A DNA stretch of 64,000 nt from an uncultured bacterium (GTDB lineage Bacteria; Patescibacteriota; Saccharimonadia; Saccharimonadales; Saccharimonadaceae): assembly GCA_903832635.1 (NCBI GenBank), contig CAILCF010000003.1, forward strand, positions 1 through 64,000, read 5' to 3'. The notes beneath the pieces are model-generated. The model saw only the letters and a program-made list of their open reading frames with translations. It searched no databases and was not told the DNA's origin. Every line of letters begins with the position of its first letter. Positions within the stretch are counted from its first letter, which is position 1. Position numbers and translations under genes: made by a program. This document shows positions 38,343 to 49,123 of the stretch, piece by piece.

Positions 38343-39026
38343 ATGATTGAGGTAAAGGGTGTAACGAAAATTTATGGTAAAAAGGACAACGAATTTAAGG
38401 CTTTGTCTGATGTAAGTTTTACAATACCAGACGGTGGAAGCGTAGCTATTCTTGGTAAATCAGGAAGCGGAAAATCAACACTTATGCATGTAATGAGTGG
38501 TCTTGATAAACCTCAAATCGGGCAGATAATTATTGATGGTAAAAATATACTGAAATTAAAAGCAAAAGAAATTGATAAATTTCGATCAAGAAAAATGAGT
38601 TTTATTTTTCAAAGTTTTTTCGTACAAGGTAACGAAAGTTGTTACAACAATGTAAGTCTTCCTCTTGAGATTGCTGACGTTTCCCCATCAAGACGCCGTA
38701 AAAGAGTAGAAGCGGCACTTAGGGCGGTTGAGCTATATGATAAGAAAAAAGCAAAGGCTAAGGAACTATCGGGTGGGCAAAAACAGCGATTGGCGGTTGC
38801 CAGAGCAATTGTTAACAGCCCTCAAATACTTTTTGCTGATGAGCCAACTGGAAATCTCGACAGTATCACTGGTAGGGTAATTGAAAACCTATTGTTTAAT
38901 TATCATAAAAAATTTCATGTTACATTAGTTCTTGTAACTCATGATCCTGAATTATCTGAACGTTGTGATATTCAAATCCATATTAAAGATGGTGTAATTG
39001 ACGAAATTAAAAGGAAAAAAGTATGA
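38343..39026 (+). CDS. ABC transporter ATP-binding protein (MacB/LolD-like)
   Basis: LGKSGSGKSTLMHVMSGLDKP, LSGGQKQRLAVARAIVNSPQILFADEPTGNLD. Confidence 0.95.
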   Translation: MIEVKGVTKIYGKKDNEFKALSDVSFTIPDGGSVAILGKSGSGKSTLMHVMSGLDKPQIGQIIIDGKNILKLKAKEIDKFRSRKMSFIFQSFFVQGNESCYNNVSLPLEIADVSPSRRRKRVEAALRAVELYDKKKAKAKELSGGQKQRLAVARAIVNSPQILFADEPTGNLDSITGRVIENLLFNYHKKFHVTLVLVTHDPELSERCDIQIHIKDGVIDEIKRKKV

Positions 39027-40306
39027 AAATTCGTGACATTGTAATCAGATCAGGAAGAAGCTTAAAACAAGCCAAAGCCAGAACTATACTAACAAGTCTA
39101 GCAATTGCGGTTGGTGCTTTTACTATTACCTTATCGTTGGCAGCTGGGGCTGGAGGTCGGGCATATACGGATCAAATTGTTAAATCCAATACTGATGCAA
39201 AGGAGTTAAGTGTTACAAAAACTCAACCAAAAAATCAACAAGGTCCACAGAAATATTCACCGAACTTAGGCAGTACTGCTTTATCAAGTGAGTTGGGTAT
39301 TCAGACGGTTCTAACTCAGGATGATATTTTAAAAATAAGCAAAGTTCCGAATGTAGACTCCGTTTCGCCAGATTATAATCCTGTAATTAAGTACATTACT
39401 CGGGTGAGTCAGGATAAGTACATAGCTTCAGTAAGTACTTTTAGTCCTAGTGTTACATTGACTTACGCTGCGGGATCGACTAACGGAGATATTGCTAATA
39501 ACGAAATTATTCTGACTGAAGAATATGTCGGAGCATTGGGATTCAAAAACGCTCAAGATTCAATAGGAAAAATGGTTGAGATCGCAGCCGATAAACTTTC
39601 AGCCCCTGTTACTGCACCGGAAACGAAAATTTTTCTTTTTAAAATTAAAGCCGTAAGTAGCAAATCGGGCTTAGCGTTTCGTTCGCAAAGATCTTTGCTG
39701 ATTTCAAACACTGTTGCAAAAACTTTGTATGATTATATTAATCAAGATACGCATAGCTATAACTACTTTTTAGGTGCCTCGGTACGTGTCAACAGCGCTG
39801 AAAATGCTGATTCAGTAAAAAATACATTAACCGGTATGGGATACACAGCGCAGACGGCTTCAGACATCCTAGGCGTAGTTAATACATTCATTAACGTTTT
39901 ACAGGGCATTCTACTCGGTTTTGGGGCGTTAGCAATACTAACGTCGATTTTTGGAATCATTAACACTCAATATATAAGTGTACTTGAAAGAACTCAACAA
40001 ATTGGCTTGATGAAAGCATTAGGTATGAGAAAACGTGATGTTGGTAGATTATTTAAAATAGAAGCCGCCTGGATTGGCTTTCTTGGTGGAGCAATTGGAA
40101 GCGGACTAGCATATGTCGTGGGGACTTTGGCAAACCCATTGATTAGTAAAGCGCTGGATTTGGGAGATATTCGTCTACTAATATTTAACCCTATAAGTAT
40201 GGTTATTGTTGTAGTTGGATTAATACTAGTTTCTGTTGCGTCTGGAATTTTGCCAGCACGCAAAGCATCAAAGCTGAACCCGATAGACGCGCTTCGCACC
40301 GAGTAA
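39023..40306 (+). CDS. ABC transporter permease (FtsX-like/MacB)
   Basis: N-terminal TM, periplasmic domain, three C-terminal TMs; LERTQQIGLMKALGMRKRDV. Confidence 0.92.
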   Translation: MKIRDIVIRSGRSLKQAKARTILTSLAIAVGAFTITLSLAAGAGGRAYTDQIVKSNTDAKELSVTKTQPKNQQGPQKYSPNLGSTALSSELGIQTVLTQDDILKISKVPNVDSVSPDYNPVIKYITRVSQDKYIASVSTFSPSVTLTYAAGSTNGDIANNEIILTEEYVGALGFKNAQDSIGKMVEIAADKLSAPVTAPETKIFLFKIKAVSSKSGLAFRSQRSLLISNTVAKTLYDYINQDTHSYNYFLGASVRVNSAENADSVKNTLTGMGYTAQTASDILGVVNTFINVLQGILLGFGALAILTSIFGIINTQYISVLERTQQIGLMKALGMRKRDVGRLFKIEAAWIGFLGGAIGSGLAYVVGTLANPLISKALDLGDIRLLIFNPISMVIVVVGLILVSVASGILPARKASKLNPIDALRTE

Positions 40307-40346
40307 TTAATAGTAATGAAGAATAATATTCTGTTACAATAAGAGT

Positions 40347-41591
40347 ATGTTAGATATTCGATATATTCGCGATAATACAGATAAAGTACAACAAAGTAGT
40401 AAAGACAAAGGTTATGAAATTGATATCAATAGGCTATTGGCATTAGATACAGAGCGTCGAAAACTTTTAACTCAAGCCGACGAACTGCGCACAAAACGCA
40501 ACGACAATATCTCCAAAATCAAAGGAGTAAAACCTACACCCGATTTGATAGCAGAAGGCAAAAAAATCAAAGAGCAAATTACTGAACTTGAATCAAAAAC
40601 AAAAATATTATCTGATGAATATACGATTTTATTGAATAGTGTACCAAATGTAATTAATGAAGATGTTCCAAAAGGCGGCGAAAATGACAGTGTCGAGGTA
40701 AGAAAATATGGCGAACAGCCAACCGGGGCGGTTGATCACCTAGACTTTGCATTAGCTCGTGATTGGGTTGATTTTGAACGTGGAGCCAAAGTTGCCGGTG
40801 CAAAATTTTACTTTCTAAAAGGCGACTTAGCACTCTTAGAAAATGCGATATACCAATTTGCCTTAGATTTTATGGTTAAGAAAAATTTTACGTTTATGAC
40901 CGTGCCCCATATGGTATCGTCGAGAATAATGACAGGTGCCGGGTTTGCACCTCGTAGTAGTGACCAGAGTGACGAATATTCAATTGAAGGCGAGGACTTG
41001 TCCTTGATTGCTACAGCCGAAATTCCTTTAACCGGTTATCACGCTGACGAAATAATTGACGAAGAAAAACTTCCGATATGTTATGTCGGATATAGTCCTT
41101 GTTATAGAAAAGAAGCAGGTACTTACGGCAAGTTCACTCGCGGTTTATTTCGCGTACATCAATTTAACAAACTTGAAATGTATGCTTTTACATTGCCGGA
41201 AAAAAGTACTGAAATGCATGAGATGATTTTAAAAAACGAGGAAGATATTTGGCAGGCCATCGGAGTGCCATATCACGTGGTAAATATTGCAGCCGGAGAT
41301 TTAGGTGCACCTGCTGCTAAAAAATACGACCTTGAATATTGGTCACCAGTCGATAATATGTATCGGGAGCTAACAAGCTGTTCAAACTGTACAGATTTTC
41401 AAACCCGAAGTCTTAATATCCGAGTTAGACGAAAAAATGGCAATGTTGAAGTTCTGCACTCATTAAACGGCACTGTCGTTTCATTAGCCCGATCGATTGT
41501 TGCAGTATTAGAGAATTTCCAAGATAAAGACGGTACACTAAAAGTCCCAAAAGTACTACAACCTTATCTAGATAATCGCGAAAAACTATAA
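40347..41591 (+). CDS. serS: Seryl-tRNA synthetase
   Basis: MLDIRYIRDNTDKVQ, TAEIPLTGYHADEI, FRVHQFNKLEMY, YRELTSCSNCTDFQTRSLNIR. Confidence 0.97.
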   Translation: MLDIRYIRDNTDKVQQSSKDKGYEIDINRLLALDTERRKLLTQADELRTKRNDNISKIKGVKPTPDLIAEGKKIKEQITELESKTKILSDEYTILLNSVPNVINEDVPKGGENDSVEVRKYGEQPTGAVDHLDFALARDWVDFERGAKVAGAKFYFLKGDLALLENAIYQFALDFMVKKNFTFMTVPHMVSSRIMTGAGFAPRSSDQSDEYSIEGEDLSLIATAEIPLTGYHADEIIDEEKLPICYVGYSPCYRKEAGTYGKFTRGLFRVHQFNKLEMYAFTLPEKSTEMHEMILKNEEDIWQAIGVPYHVVNIAAGDLGAPAAKKYDLEYWSPVDNMYRELTSCSNCTDFQTRSLNIRVRRKNGNVEVLHSLNGTVVSLARSIVAVLENFQDKDGTLKVPKVLQPYLDNREKL

Positions 41592-41612
41592 CTTAAATAG
41601 AAGGAGGATGGA

Positions 41613-41984
41613 ATGATTTCACAAATTAAAGTAAGTGGGATAGCCTATGAAGTCGATGATACTACACGCAAATATGCAATAAAAAGAATTGGAAGACTTG
41701 ATAGTTATCTTCCTAGGCATGCACGTAAATCCGTATCAGCTGAAGTAAAATTAGAGCAAGTCAACCACGACCATGGCAATAAATACGAAGCAGAAGTGTT
41801 GCTGAGTATACCGGGGAGTTTAATCACAGCCAAAGACTCGACTAATAACATATTTGCAGCAATAGATATTGTTGAAGCTAAAATTCGGTCGCAACTGAGG
41901 GATTATAAAGAAACAAATATCGCACATATTGGTAAAAGACGTATAATGAGTCGTTTTAAAAAGAGTTTTAAACGCGAATTATAG
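41613..41984 (+). CDS. hpf: Ribosome hibernation promoting factor HPF/RaiA family
   Basis: IKVSGIAYEVDDTTRKYAIKRIGRLDSYLPRHARKSVSAEVKLEQV. Confidence 0.85.
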   Translation: MISQIKVSGIAYEVDDTTRKYAIKRIGRLDSYLPRHARKSVSAEVKLEQVNHDHGNKYEAEVLLSIPGSLITAKDSTNNIFAAIDIVEAKIRSQLRDYKETNIAHIGKRRIMSRFKKSFKREL

Positions 41985-42081
41985 CGATTTCATCTCTTGT
42001 AAAAATGCCATTTTGGCTCTATAATAAGTTGCAGTATTTCGTTATGGGACTTTATTTTGAAGGAGTAAGAGTTTATTCGTT

Positions 42082-44697
42082 ATGGTAAATAAGAACAAAG
42101 TTCTAACAAAGATATTTGGCGACCCTCAGGTACGCACATTGAAGGGTCTTCAAAAAAAGGTCGCGTCAATAAATGCATTGTCAGATAAATATGAAAAAAT
42201 GACAAAACCGGAACTTAAAAAGCAAACACAGGTTTTAAAAAACAGACTGCATAAAAAAGGTACGACCCTGGATTCGATTATGCCAGATGCTTTTGCTTTG
42301 GTCAGGGAGGCAAGCTTTAGAATACTTGGTATGAGACACTTTGATGTTCAACTGGTTGGTGGTATGGCCCTTCACGAAGGAAAAGTCGCTGAGATGAAAA
42401 CCGGTGAAGGTAAAACACTTGTTGCAGTTTTATCAGTTTATCTAAATGCACTTGAAGAAAAGGGCGTGCATGTTGTTACTGTTAATGATTACCTTGCCCA
42501 ACGTGATGCCAGTTGGATGGGTGGAGTCTATCACTTTTTAGGACTTTCAGTTGGCGTCATCATTAACGACGCGTCTTTCATTTATGATCCTGATTATAAC
42601 AATGAACACCACGAAGATGAACGTTTGAAAAAATTAAGACCTGTTACCAGAAAAGAAGCATATGCAGCTGATGTTACTTATGGTACAAACAATGAATTCG
42701 GGTTCGACTACCTTCGAGACAACATGGTTAATGAAGTAGATTTGTTACGCCAAAGAGAATTAAATTTCGCCATCGTTGACGAAGTTGATAGTATATTAAT
42801 TGACGAAGCTCGTACACCATTGATTATTAGTGCACCGGCAGCTGAAAATCCCGATAGTTACTATCAATTTGCGAAAATTGCTGCAAAACTTGTTCCCGAA
42901 GATTATATTATGGACGAAAAACACCGTACAGTATCCCTAAGTGATATTGGCACTGAAAAAATTCAAAAAATTTTAGGAATAAAAAACCTTTACAGTCCTG
43001 ATTATGTTCGTTCTGTCTATCATTTGGATCAATCGCTTCGTGCGCAAACCTTATTCAGACGTGACAAAGATTATGTTGTAACGAATGATGGTGAGGTAAT
43101 CATTGTTGACGAGTTTACCGGTCGTTTAATGCAGGGTCGTCGTTATAACGAGGGACTACATCAAGCGATTGAGGCCAAAGAGGGAGTCTCAGTATTACAA
43201 GAGAGTATGACTCTGGCAACTATTTCCTTCCAGAATTATTTCCGTTTATATAAAAAACTATCCGGAATGACTGGAACAGCATTTACTGAGGCTGAAGAAT
43301 TCCAACAAATTTATAGCCTTGACGTTATTCAAATACCATCAAATAAACCATTAATTCGTGAAGATAAAGAAGATTTAATTTTTAAAACCGAAAAAGCAAA
43401 ACTAAAAGCTGTAGCAAATGCAATTGCTGAATATCATAAAGTTGGTCGTCCTGTACTAATTGGATCTGCTTCAATCGCCAAGAATGAACTAATAGCTTCA
43501 TTTCTGGACGCTGCACATGTTCCATACGAACTTTTAAATGCTAAAAATAATGAACGTGAAGCATCAATTATTGAAAAAGCTGGCGAAAAAGGCTCTATCA
43601 CACTAGCAACTAATATTGCTGGTCGTGGGACTGATATAAAACTTGGTAAGGGTGTTGTTGAACTTGGGGGGTTAGTTGTTCTCGGATCTGAACGGCATGA
43701 ATCTCGTAGAATTGACAACCAGCTACGTGGTCGCGGTGGACGCCAGGGTGACCCTGGTGAAACACAATTTTATGTTTCAACCGAGGATGACTTGATGCGT
43801 ATTTTTCAGGGCGAAAGAATTGCCGGATTAATGGATAGGTTGGGTGTTGGTGAGGATACGCCAATTCAAAATAAGGCAGTATCTAAAACATTAGAAGCAG
43901 CCCAAAAGCGTGTTGAGGGATTCAATTTTGATACTCGTAAAAATGTTGTCCAGTACGATAATGTGATCAACCGTCACCGCCGTGTTGTTTATACAATGAG
44001 GCGTAAAATTCTTGAAGGAAACAACATCAAGCCCGAAATCGATAGATTAATAGAATCAGCACTGGAAAAACTAACATATGTGCCTGCAAAAAATAACGTA
44101 AGTTTTGTAGAGGAGTTTGAAACACTATTCCCTGTTCCAAACGATAAAATTTTAATTATTGGCGAAGAAAAGAAAGATAAAACTCGTTATGAAATGGCGC
44201 TAAGGGAAGTAGAAAAATACTACACAGATAAGGAAACAGAACTCGGGAACGATATCATCAGAAAGGTCGAACGCGAAGTATATTTACAAGTTCTTGATAC
44301 GTTATGGATGCAGCATTTGGAAAATATGCAACATTTAAGGGAAGGTATTCATTGGCGAAGTGTTGGTCAACGTGACCCACTTGTAGAATATCGAAGCGAA
44401 TCCCAGAAATTGTTCGATAGTTTGCAAGCAACATTACGTGACGAAGTATTACGTACAGTAATGCATGTTCATAGCAGCGATGTAATCGCTAAGACACAAG
44501 AGGAGTATGAAACAGAGCTTACTCGCTTGGCTGAGAATGCAGTGGAAAGAGGTGTTAACGAGGTTACGGGTGGTGAGGAAAATCGGGACAGTGATTTTAG
44601 TGTCAAGAAATCTAATGCTGTTTCGAATCAGAAAAAAAACCAAAGCCGAAAGAAAAAGAAATCTCAGCGACAGAATCGTAAAAAAAGCCGAAAATAG
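42082..44697 (+). CDS. secA: Preprotein translocase subunit SecA
   Basis: MKTGEGKTLVAVLSVYLNAL, VDSILIDEARTPLIIS, NIAGRGTDIKLG, RGRGGRQGDPGETQFYVS. Confidence 0.97.
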   Translation: MVNKNKVLTKIFGDPQVRTLKGLQKKVASINALSDKYEKMTKPELKKQTQVLKNRLHKKGTTLDSIMPDAFALVREASFRILGMRHFDVQLVGGMALHEGKVAEMKTGEGKTLVAVLSVYLNALEEKGVHVVTVNDYLAQRDASWMGGVYHFLGLSVGVIINDASFIYDPDYNNEHHEDERLKKLRPVTRKEAYAADVTYGTNNEFGFDYLRDNMVNEVDLLRQRELNFAIVDEVDSILIDEARTPLIISAPAAENPDSYYQFAKIAAKLVPEDYIMDEKHRTVSLSDIGTEKIQKILGIKNLYSPDYVRSVYHLDQSLRAQTLFRRDKDYVVTNDGEVIIVDEFTGRLMQGRRYNEGLHQAIEAKEGVSVLQESMTLATISFQNYFRLYKKLSGMTGTAFTEAEEFQQIYSLDVIQIPSNKPLIREDKEDLIFKTEKAKLKAVANAIAEYHKVGRPVLIGSASIAKNELIASFLDAAHVPYELLNAKNNEREASIIEKAGEKGSITLATNIAGRGTDIKLGKGVVELGGLVVLGSERHESRRIDNQLRGRGGRQGDPGETQFYVSTEDDLMRIFQGERIAGLMDRLGVGEDTPIQNKAVSKTLEAAQKRVEGFNFDTRKNVVQYDNVINRHRRVVYTMRRKILEGNNIKPEIDRLIESALEKLTYVPAKNNVSFVEEFETLFPVPNDKILIIGEEKKDKTRYEMALREVEKYYTDKETELGNDIIRKVEREVYLQVLDTLWMQHLENMQHLREGIHWRSVGQRDPLVEYRSESQKLFDSLQATLRDEVLRTVMHVHSSDVIAKTQEEYETELTRLAENAVERGVNEVTGGEENRDSDFSVKKSNAVSNQKKNQSRKKKKSQRQNRKKSRK

Positions 44698-44722
44698 TGG
44701 ATTGGGCAGAAAGTAGCAAAAT

Positions 44723-46009
44723 ATGGACCATGAAGTCGAAGAAATCAGATTAAAGAATGGTGCAAGAGGGCTTTTAATAGACGTCCCCAATGCTACGACT
44801 ATGAGCATGCAGTTTCAATTTCGAGCCGGCAATCGCTATGCAAAATCCAAAGATATTGAACAAGTCGCCCACATAATGGAACATATGGCTTTTGGAGCAA
44901 ACGCCAGATACAAAACGGAGAACGAGTTTGAGTTTGAATTTACAAAAAACGGTGCTTACCGAAACGCCTACACGAGTGATTTATCAATGGTTTATACAGC
45001 AGATTGTGCAGATTTTGAATGGGATAGAATCTTGGATTTGCAAAAGGTTGCGATTTGTCATCCACGGTTTAATGAAATTGAACTAGCAGCCGAAAAGGGT
45101 AATGTCAGGGGTGAACTGACAAACTATTTAAATGATCATCAGCGAATATTATGGCCAAGAGTTCAACAACTACTAGGAGAAGACATTTTAACCTATCGTC
45201 AATCATTGCCTACGATTGGTAACGTGACGCTTGCTGATGTTCGGGAACATCATCGTCGTACACACACCACAAAAAACATGCGCTTTGTTATTGCGGGAAA
45301 ACTTGCAGGAAGAAAGGCTGAAATACGGCGACAAATTGAAGAATTTAAATTACCTGAGGGTGAACGCTTTGAAGTCCCTCATGACGAATTGGTCAAAGCA
45401 AATCCGACAATTGTTCGTCGCAAGGATGCAACAAATCTGACTTTCGGTTTTTTTATGGCAATTAAACGAGAACTAGACGACGAAGAGCTGGATGCAATGC
45501 ACTATCTTAACCACATTCTTACTGGAACCATGCATTCACGAATATTTGGGGCAGCTCGTCAGCGCGGGTTGGCCTATAATGTAAGCGCCTATACCGATGT
45601 AGGGTTTTATGATAGTGGCTGGGATATAACAGGAGAAGTCAACCACGAAACAGCTGATGAACTATTCGATATCATTACAAAAGAACTAAGAAATGTTTTA
45701 GATGGGAAAATAACGCAACAAGAAATTGATGCCGCAAAGTCATTTGCTTTGGGTAGATACCAAATGGGAGCTCAGACTGTTTCGCAGATAAGTGGTTTCT
45801 ATACCGGGCGATATTTTGCTGATGGATTTATTAAAGATTATAAAAAAGTGCCGGAAATGATTAAAAATGTGACAGTAAGAAGAATGGTGGATACCGCTAG
45901 AAGTTTTATTTGCGAAGATAAATGGGTACTAGCTGCCGTTAGTAGTGGTGAAAAACAGGAATTAATTGAATTAAACGACAAATTAGCAACATTATTCGAA
46001 CCGCGCTAA
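44723..46009 (+). CDS. M16 family zinc peptidase
   Basis: VAHIMEHMAFGA (HxxEH) with downstream AAEKGNVRGEL. Confidence 0.88.
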   Translation: MDHEVEEIRLKNGARGLLIDVPNATTMSMQFQFRAGNRYAKSKDIEQVAHIMEHMAFGANARYKTENEFEFEFTKNGAYRNAYTSDLSMVYTADCADFEWDRILDLQKVAICHPRFNEIELAAEKGNVRGELTNYLNDHQRILWPRVQQLLGEDILTYRQSLPTIGNVTLADVREHHRRTHTTKNMRFVIAGKLAGRKAEIRRQIEEFKLPEGERFEVPHDELVKANPTIVRRKDATNLTFGFFMAIKRELDDEELDAMHYLNHILTGTMHSRIFGAARQRGLAYNVSAYTDVGFYDSGWDITGEVNHETADELFDIITKELRNVLDGKITQQEIDAAKSFALGRYQMGAQTVSQISGFYTGRYFADGFIKDYKKVPEMIKNVTVRRMVDTARSFICEDKWVLAAVSSGEKQELIELNDKLATLFEPR

Positions 46010-46018
46010 GATAATTAT

Positions 46019-47305
46019 ATGAAGATTGTAATTGCAGGATATGGTCAAGAGGGTGAATCAAACTACAGGTATTTTTCTTCAAATCCGGATAATATTGTGA
46101 CAATTGCTGACCAAAAACAACAACCGGGTCGACCCTTACCAAGTGGTGTAAAGACTATTATTGGAGAGGATGCATTTGAAAAGCTAGAGGATTTTGACAT
46201 TATTGTTCGTACAGCTGGACTAGCACCTAGAAAAATAAAAACAAACGGTAAAATATGGTCCGCAACAAATGAATTTTTTGCAAAATGTCCTGCAAAGATT
46301 ATTGGCGTAACCGGCTCTAAGGGGAAAGGTACTACAGCTAGTTTAATCTCAAGTATTCTATCAGCTGCTGGAAAAAAGGTTTGGTTGATTGGTAATATCG
46401 GGACACCGGGTTTAGATATTTTGGTACAGATTCAACCCGATGACATAGTAGTATACGAATTATCAAGTTTTCAATTATGGGATATAGAAAAATCTCCAAA
46501 TATTGCAGTACTGCTATTTATTGAACAGGAACATCTGGATGTACATAAAAACATAGAAGAGTACGTCAAAGCAAAAGCAAATATCACAAAATACCAAAAA
46601 AGTGAAGACATTTTGGTTTATAACAAATCAAATCAGTATGCAAAAAGAATTTCTAAGAACTCCAATGCTCATCTGATAGGTTATCCTGACAATGGATCAG
46701 CCCATGTCACGGATAGCAATTTTTACTATGGCGAACAAATTATTTGTTCAGTTGAATTACTAGGTATTGTCGGAAAATTTAACAATGATAATGCATGCGC
46801 TGCAATAGATGCGGTATGGAGTATAACCAACGACATTACAGCAATAAAAAATGGGCTCAATAACTTCAAAGGACTGCCACATAGACTTCAATTAGTTCGC
46901 GAAATAAACGGTGTAAAGTATTTCGATGACAGTATCGCCACCATTCCGGGAGCAGCAATTGCTGCGATTAATGCTTTTGATACTTCTGAAGTAATAATAT
47001 TAGGTGGTTCTTCGAAGGGTTCAGATTTTACTGAGCTTGGGAGGGTGCTTGCAGAACATGATGTCAGGGCAATATTAATAGGTGAAGAAGCTGAAAATAT
47101 AGCTAAATCATGCATAAGTGCCGGATTTACAGATTTTGAAATCTTTAAATATACATCGATGGAAGATGTAGTACGACGAGCTGTAGAACTTTCAAAACCG
47201 GGTGGAGTGGTTCTATTAAGTCCGGCTTGTGCAAGTTTTGGTCTGTTTAAAAATTATGCCGATCGTGGCGAGCAGTTTAATGCAGCGGTAGAAAAAATTA
47301 AATAA
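46019..47305 (+). CDS. murD: UDP-N-acetylmuramoylalanine--D-glutamate ligase
   Basis: IIGVTGSKGKGTTASLI, ELSSFQLWDI, NDNACAAIDA, LLSPACASFGLFKNYADRGEQF. Confidence 0.93.
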   Translation: MKIVIAGYGQEGESNYRYFSSNPDNIVTIADQKQQPGRPLPSGVKTIIGEDAFEKLEDFDIIVRTAGLAPRKIKTNGKIWSATNEFFAKCPAKIIGVTGSKGKGTTASLISSILSAAGKKVWLIGNIGTPGLDILVQIQPDDIVVYELSSFQLWDIEKSPNIAVLLFIEQEHLDVHKNIEEYVKAKANITKYQKSEDILVYNKSNQYAKRISKNSNAHLIGYPDNGSAHVTDSNFYYGEQIICSVELLGIVGKFNNDNACAAIDAVWSITNDITAIKNGLNNFKGLPHRLQLVREINGVKYFDDSIATIPGAAIAAINAFDTSEVIILGGSSKGSDFTELGRVLAEHDVRAILIGEEAENIAKSCISAGFTDFEIFKYTSMEDVVRRAVELSKPGGVVLLSPACASFGLFKNYADRGEQFNAAVEKIK

Positions 47306-47939
47306 TTAACGATTTTGTTCTGGAGGCGATTGCGTCTGAAGGTTCAAGCACTTTAACGGAGTGTCCGGCGGCCTTGATAATCCGATCTTTTATCCAATGA
47401 AAATGAGTACAACCCAGTACAATAACATCAACGTTTTTGTTGAGTAGCATTTTGACAACCGTGTTGATATCTACTTCCTCTGATTTGCCATTTTCAATTA
47501 ATTCGGCCCATTTGCTACAATCTGGTTCAATAACAGTTATATTTTTCGCCCAAATATTTTTTAATTCATAATACTTTTCACTTTTTAATGTTCCGGGAGT
47601 AGCACAAACAGCAATCCTATTTGTCTTTGTAATTTTAGAGGCTGGTTTTATCATTGGTTCAATGCCAATAAAATTTTCATTTGGGAAGGTTTGTCGGAGT
47701 GAAGTAATGGCAACAGTTGTTGCAGTATTGCAAGCGATAATGATTGCGTCACAATCCATTTTAATCAATGGTATTATTGAATTTTTTGTAAGTTGAATAA
47801 TTTCATCAGGTTTGCGGTCGCCATAAGGCATATGTTTGTGGTCATTTATGGTGATAATTTCAGCACCAAGTAAAAGTTGTCTAAGGGTTGTGGCAATTGC
47901 CTCACCACCAATTCCAGAATCAAAAACTCCAACACGCAT
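47298..47939 (-). CDS. murI: Glutamate racemase
   Basis: VGVFDSGIGGEAIATTLR, IIACNTATT, VDVIVLGCTHFHW. Confidence 0.92.
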   Translation of the reverse strand: MRVGVFDSGIGGEAIATTLRQLLLGAEIITINDHKHMPYGDRKPDEIIQLTKNSIIPLIKMDCDAIIIACNTATTVAITSLRQTFPNENFIGIEPMIKPASKITKTNRIAVCATPGTLKSEKYYELKNIWAKNITVIEPDCSKWAELIENGKSEEVDINTVVKMLLNKNVDVIVLGCTHFHWIKDRIIKAAGHSVKVLEPSDAIASRTKSLII

Positions 47940-48027
47940 AATTATTAATTAATATTAGCATCTGAGTGATAAATTAGTCTACTAATCATACAACTGACTT
48001 TTCATTACTGTTATAATAATAGGATCA

Positions 48028-49113
48028 ATGAATCCTTTAATAAAGCGAATTACACATCTTGACTCACAGATTGAGATTGCCTTTAAGCGCTTGCAAATAT
48101 CAGAAAAACAACAAAAGATTGCAAAGTTAGAGTCAGAGCTTTCAAAATCAGAAATTTGGAATAACCCGATTGATGCTCAAGAAAAATCGAAAAATCTTGC
48201 TGCACTAATTTCAACTATTGAACCTTGGCTAATTTTAAAAGCTCAGGTAACTGATATAGCAGAACTAATAGAGATGGGTGATACCAGTCTTGAAAAAGAG
48301 TTCGAGGTCCAGGTTTTGGCACTAGAAAATGAATTCAAGGCACGTCAAAAAGACCTGTTATTCCATGGGAGATACGATGATCACAATGCAATTATTAGAT
48401 TGAGTGCCGGAGTAGGTGGGACGGATGCTCAGGATTGGACTGAAATGCTAGAACGAATGTATTTACGTTGGGCTGAAAAATCTGGGATGAAAACCGATAT
48501 CATTGAGCGTTCTAGCGCTGACGAAGCCGGTATAAAGTCGAGCATAATTGATGTTGTCGGGCCTTTTGCTTATGGCAAATTGCGTAGCGAAAATGGGGTA
48601 CATCGATTAGTCAGGTTAAGTCCATTTAATAGTGATAATTTACGTCAGACAAGTTTTGCGTTGGTGGAAATACTACCTAAAATTGACAGTCCCAAAGAAA
48701 TTCAAATCGATAGTAAAGATATAAAAGTTGACGTATACCGAGCAGGCGGGCATGGTGGTCAATCTGTCAATACTACGGACAGTGCGGTTCGAGTAACGCA
48801 TATCCCGACCGGGATAATTGTAGCTATCCAAAATGAAAGGTCACAATTACAGAACCGAGAAATGGCCATGAAGATTCTTTATTCAAAATTGACACAACTA
48901 CAATTAGACCAGCATGTTGCAAATATTACCGATCTTCAAGCCGGTGAATCGGCAAATTGGGGATCACAGATTAGAAACTATGTTATGCATCCATATACAT
49001 TAGTTAAGGATACACGTACTAAATACGAAGAACACGATGTTCAAAGTGTCCTAGACGGAAACATCGACGGGTTTATCGAAGCTTTTTTAACCACTGTTCC
49101 ACTTATGGTATAA
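48028..49113 (+). CDS. prfB: Peptide chain release factor 2
   Basis: [48 protein letters not shown]; no programmed frameshift needed. Confidence 0.95.
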   Translation: MNPLIKRITHLDSQIEIAFKRLQISEKQQKIAKLESELSKSEIWNNPIDAQEKSKNLAALISTIEPWLILKAQVTDIAELIEMGDTSLEKEFEVQVLALENEFKARQKDLLFHGRYDDHNAIIRLSAGVGGTDAQDWTEMLERMYLRWAEKSGMKTDIIERSSADEAGIKSSIIDVVGPFAYGKLRSENGVHRLVRLSPFNSDNLRQTSFALVEILPKIDSPKEIQIDSKDIKVDVYRAGGHGGQSVNTTDSAVRVTHIPTGIIVAIQNERSQLQNREMAMKILYSKLTQLQLDQHVANITDLQAGESANWGSQIRNYVMHPYTLVKDTRTKYEEHDVQSVLDGNIDGFIEAFLTTVPLMV

Positions 49114-49123
49114 TTGTTCAAAG

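Noticed and set aside
48028-48120. Possible programmed +1 frameshift in prfB
   Set aside because: prfB reads through in one frame from ATG 48028; no CTTTGA-type shift site seen.
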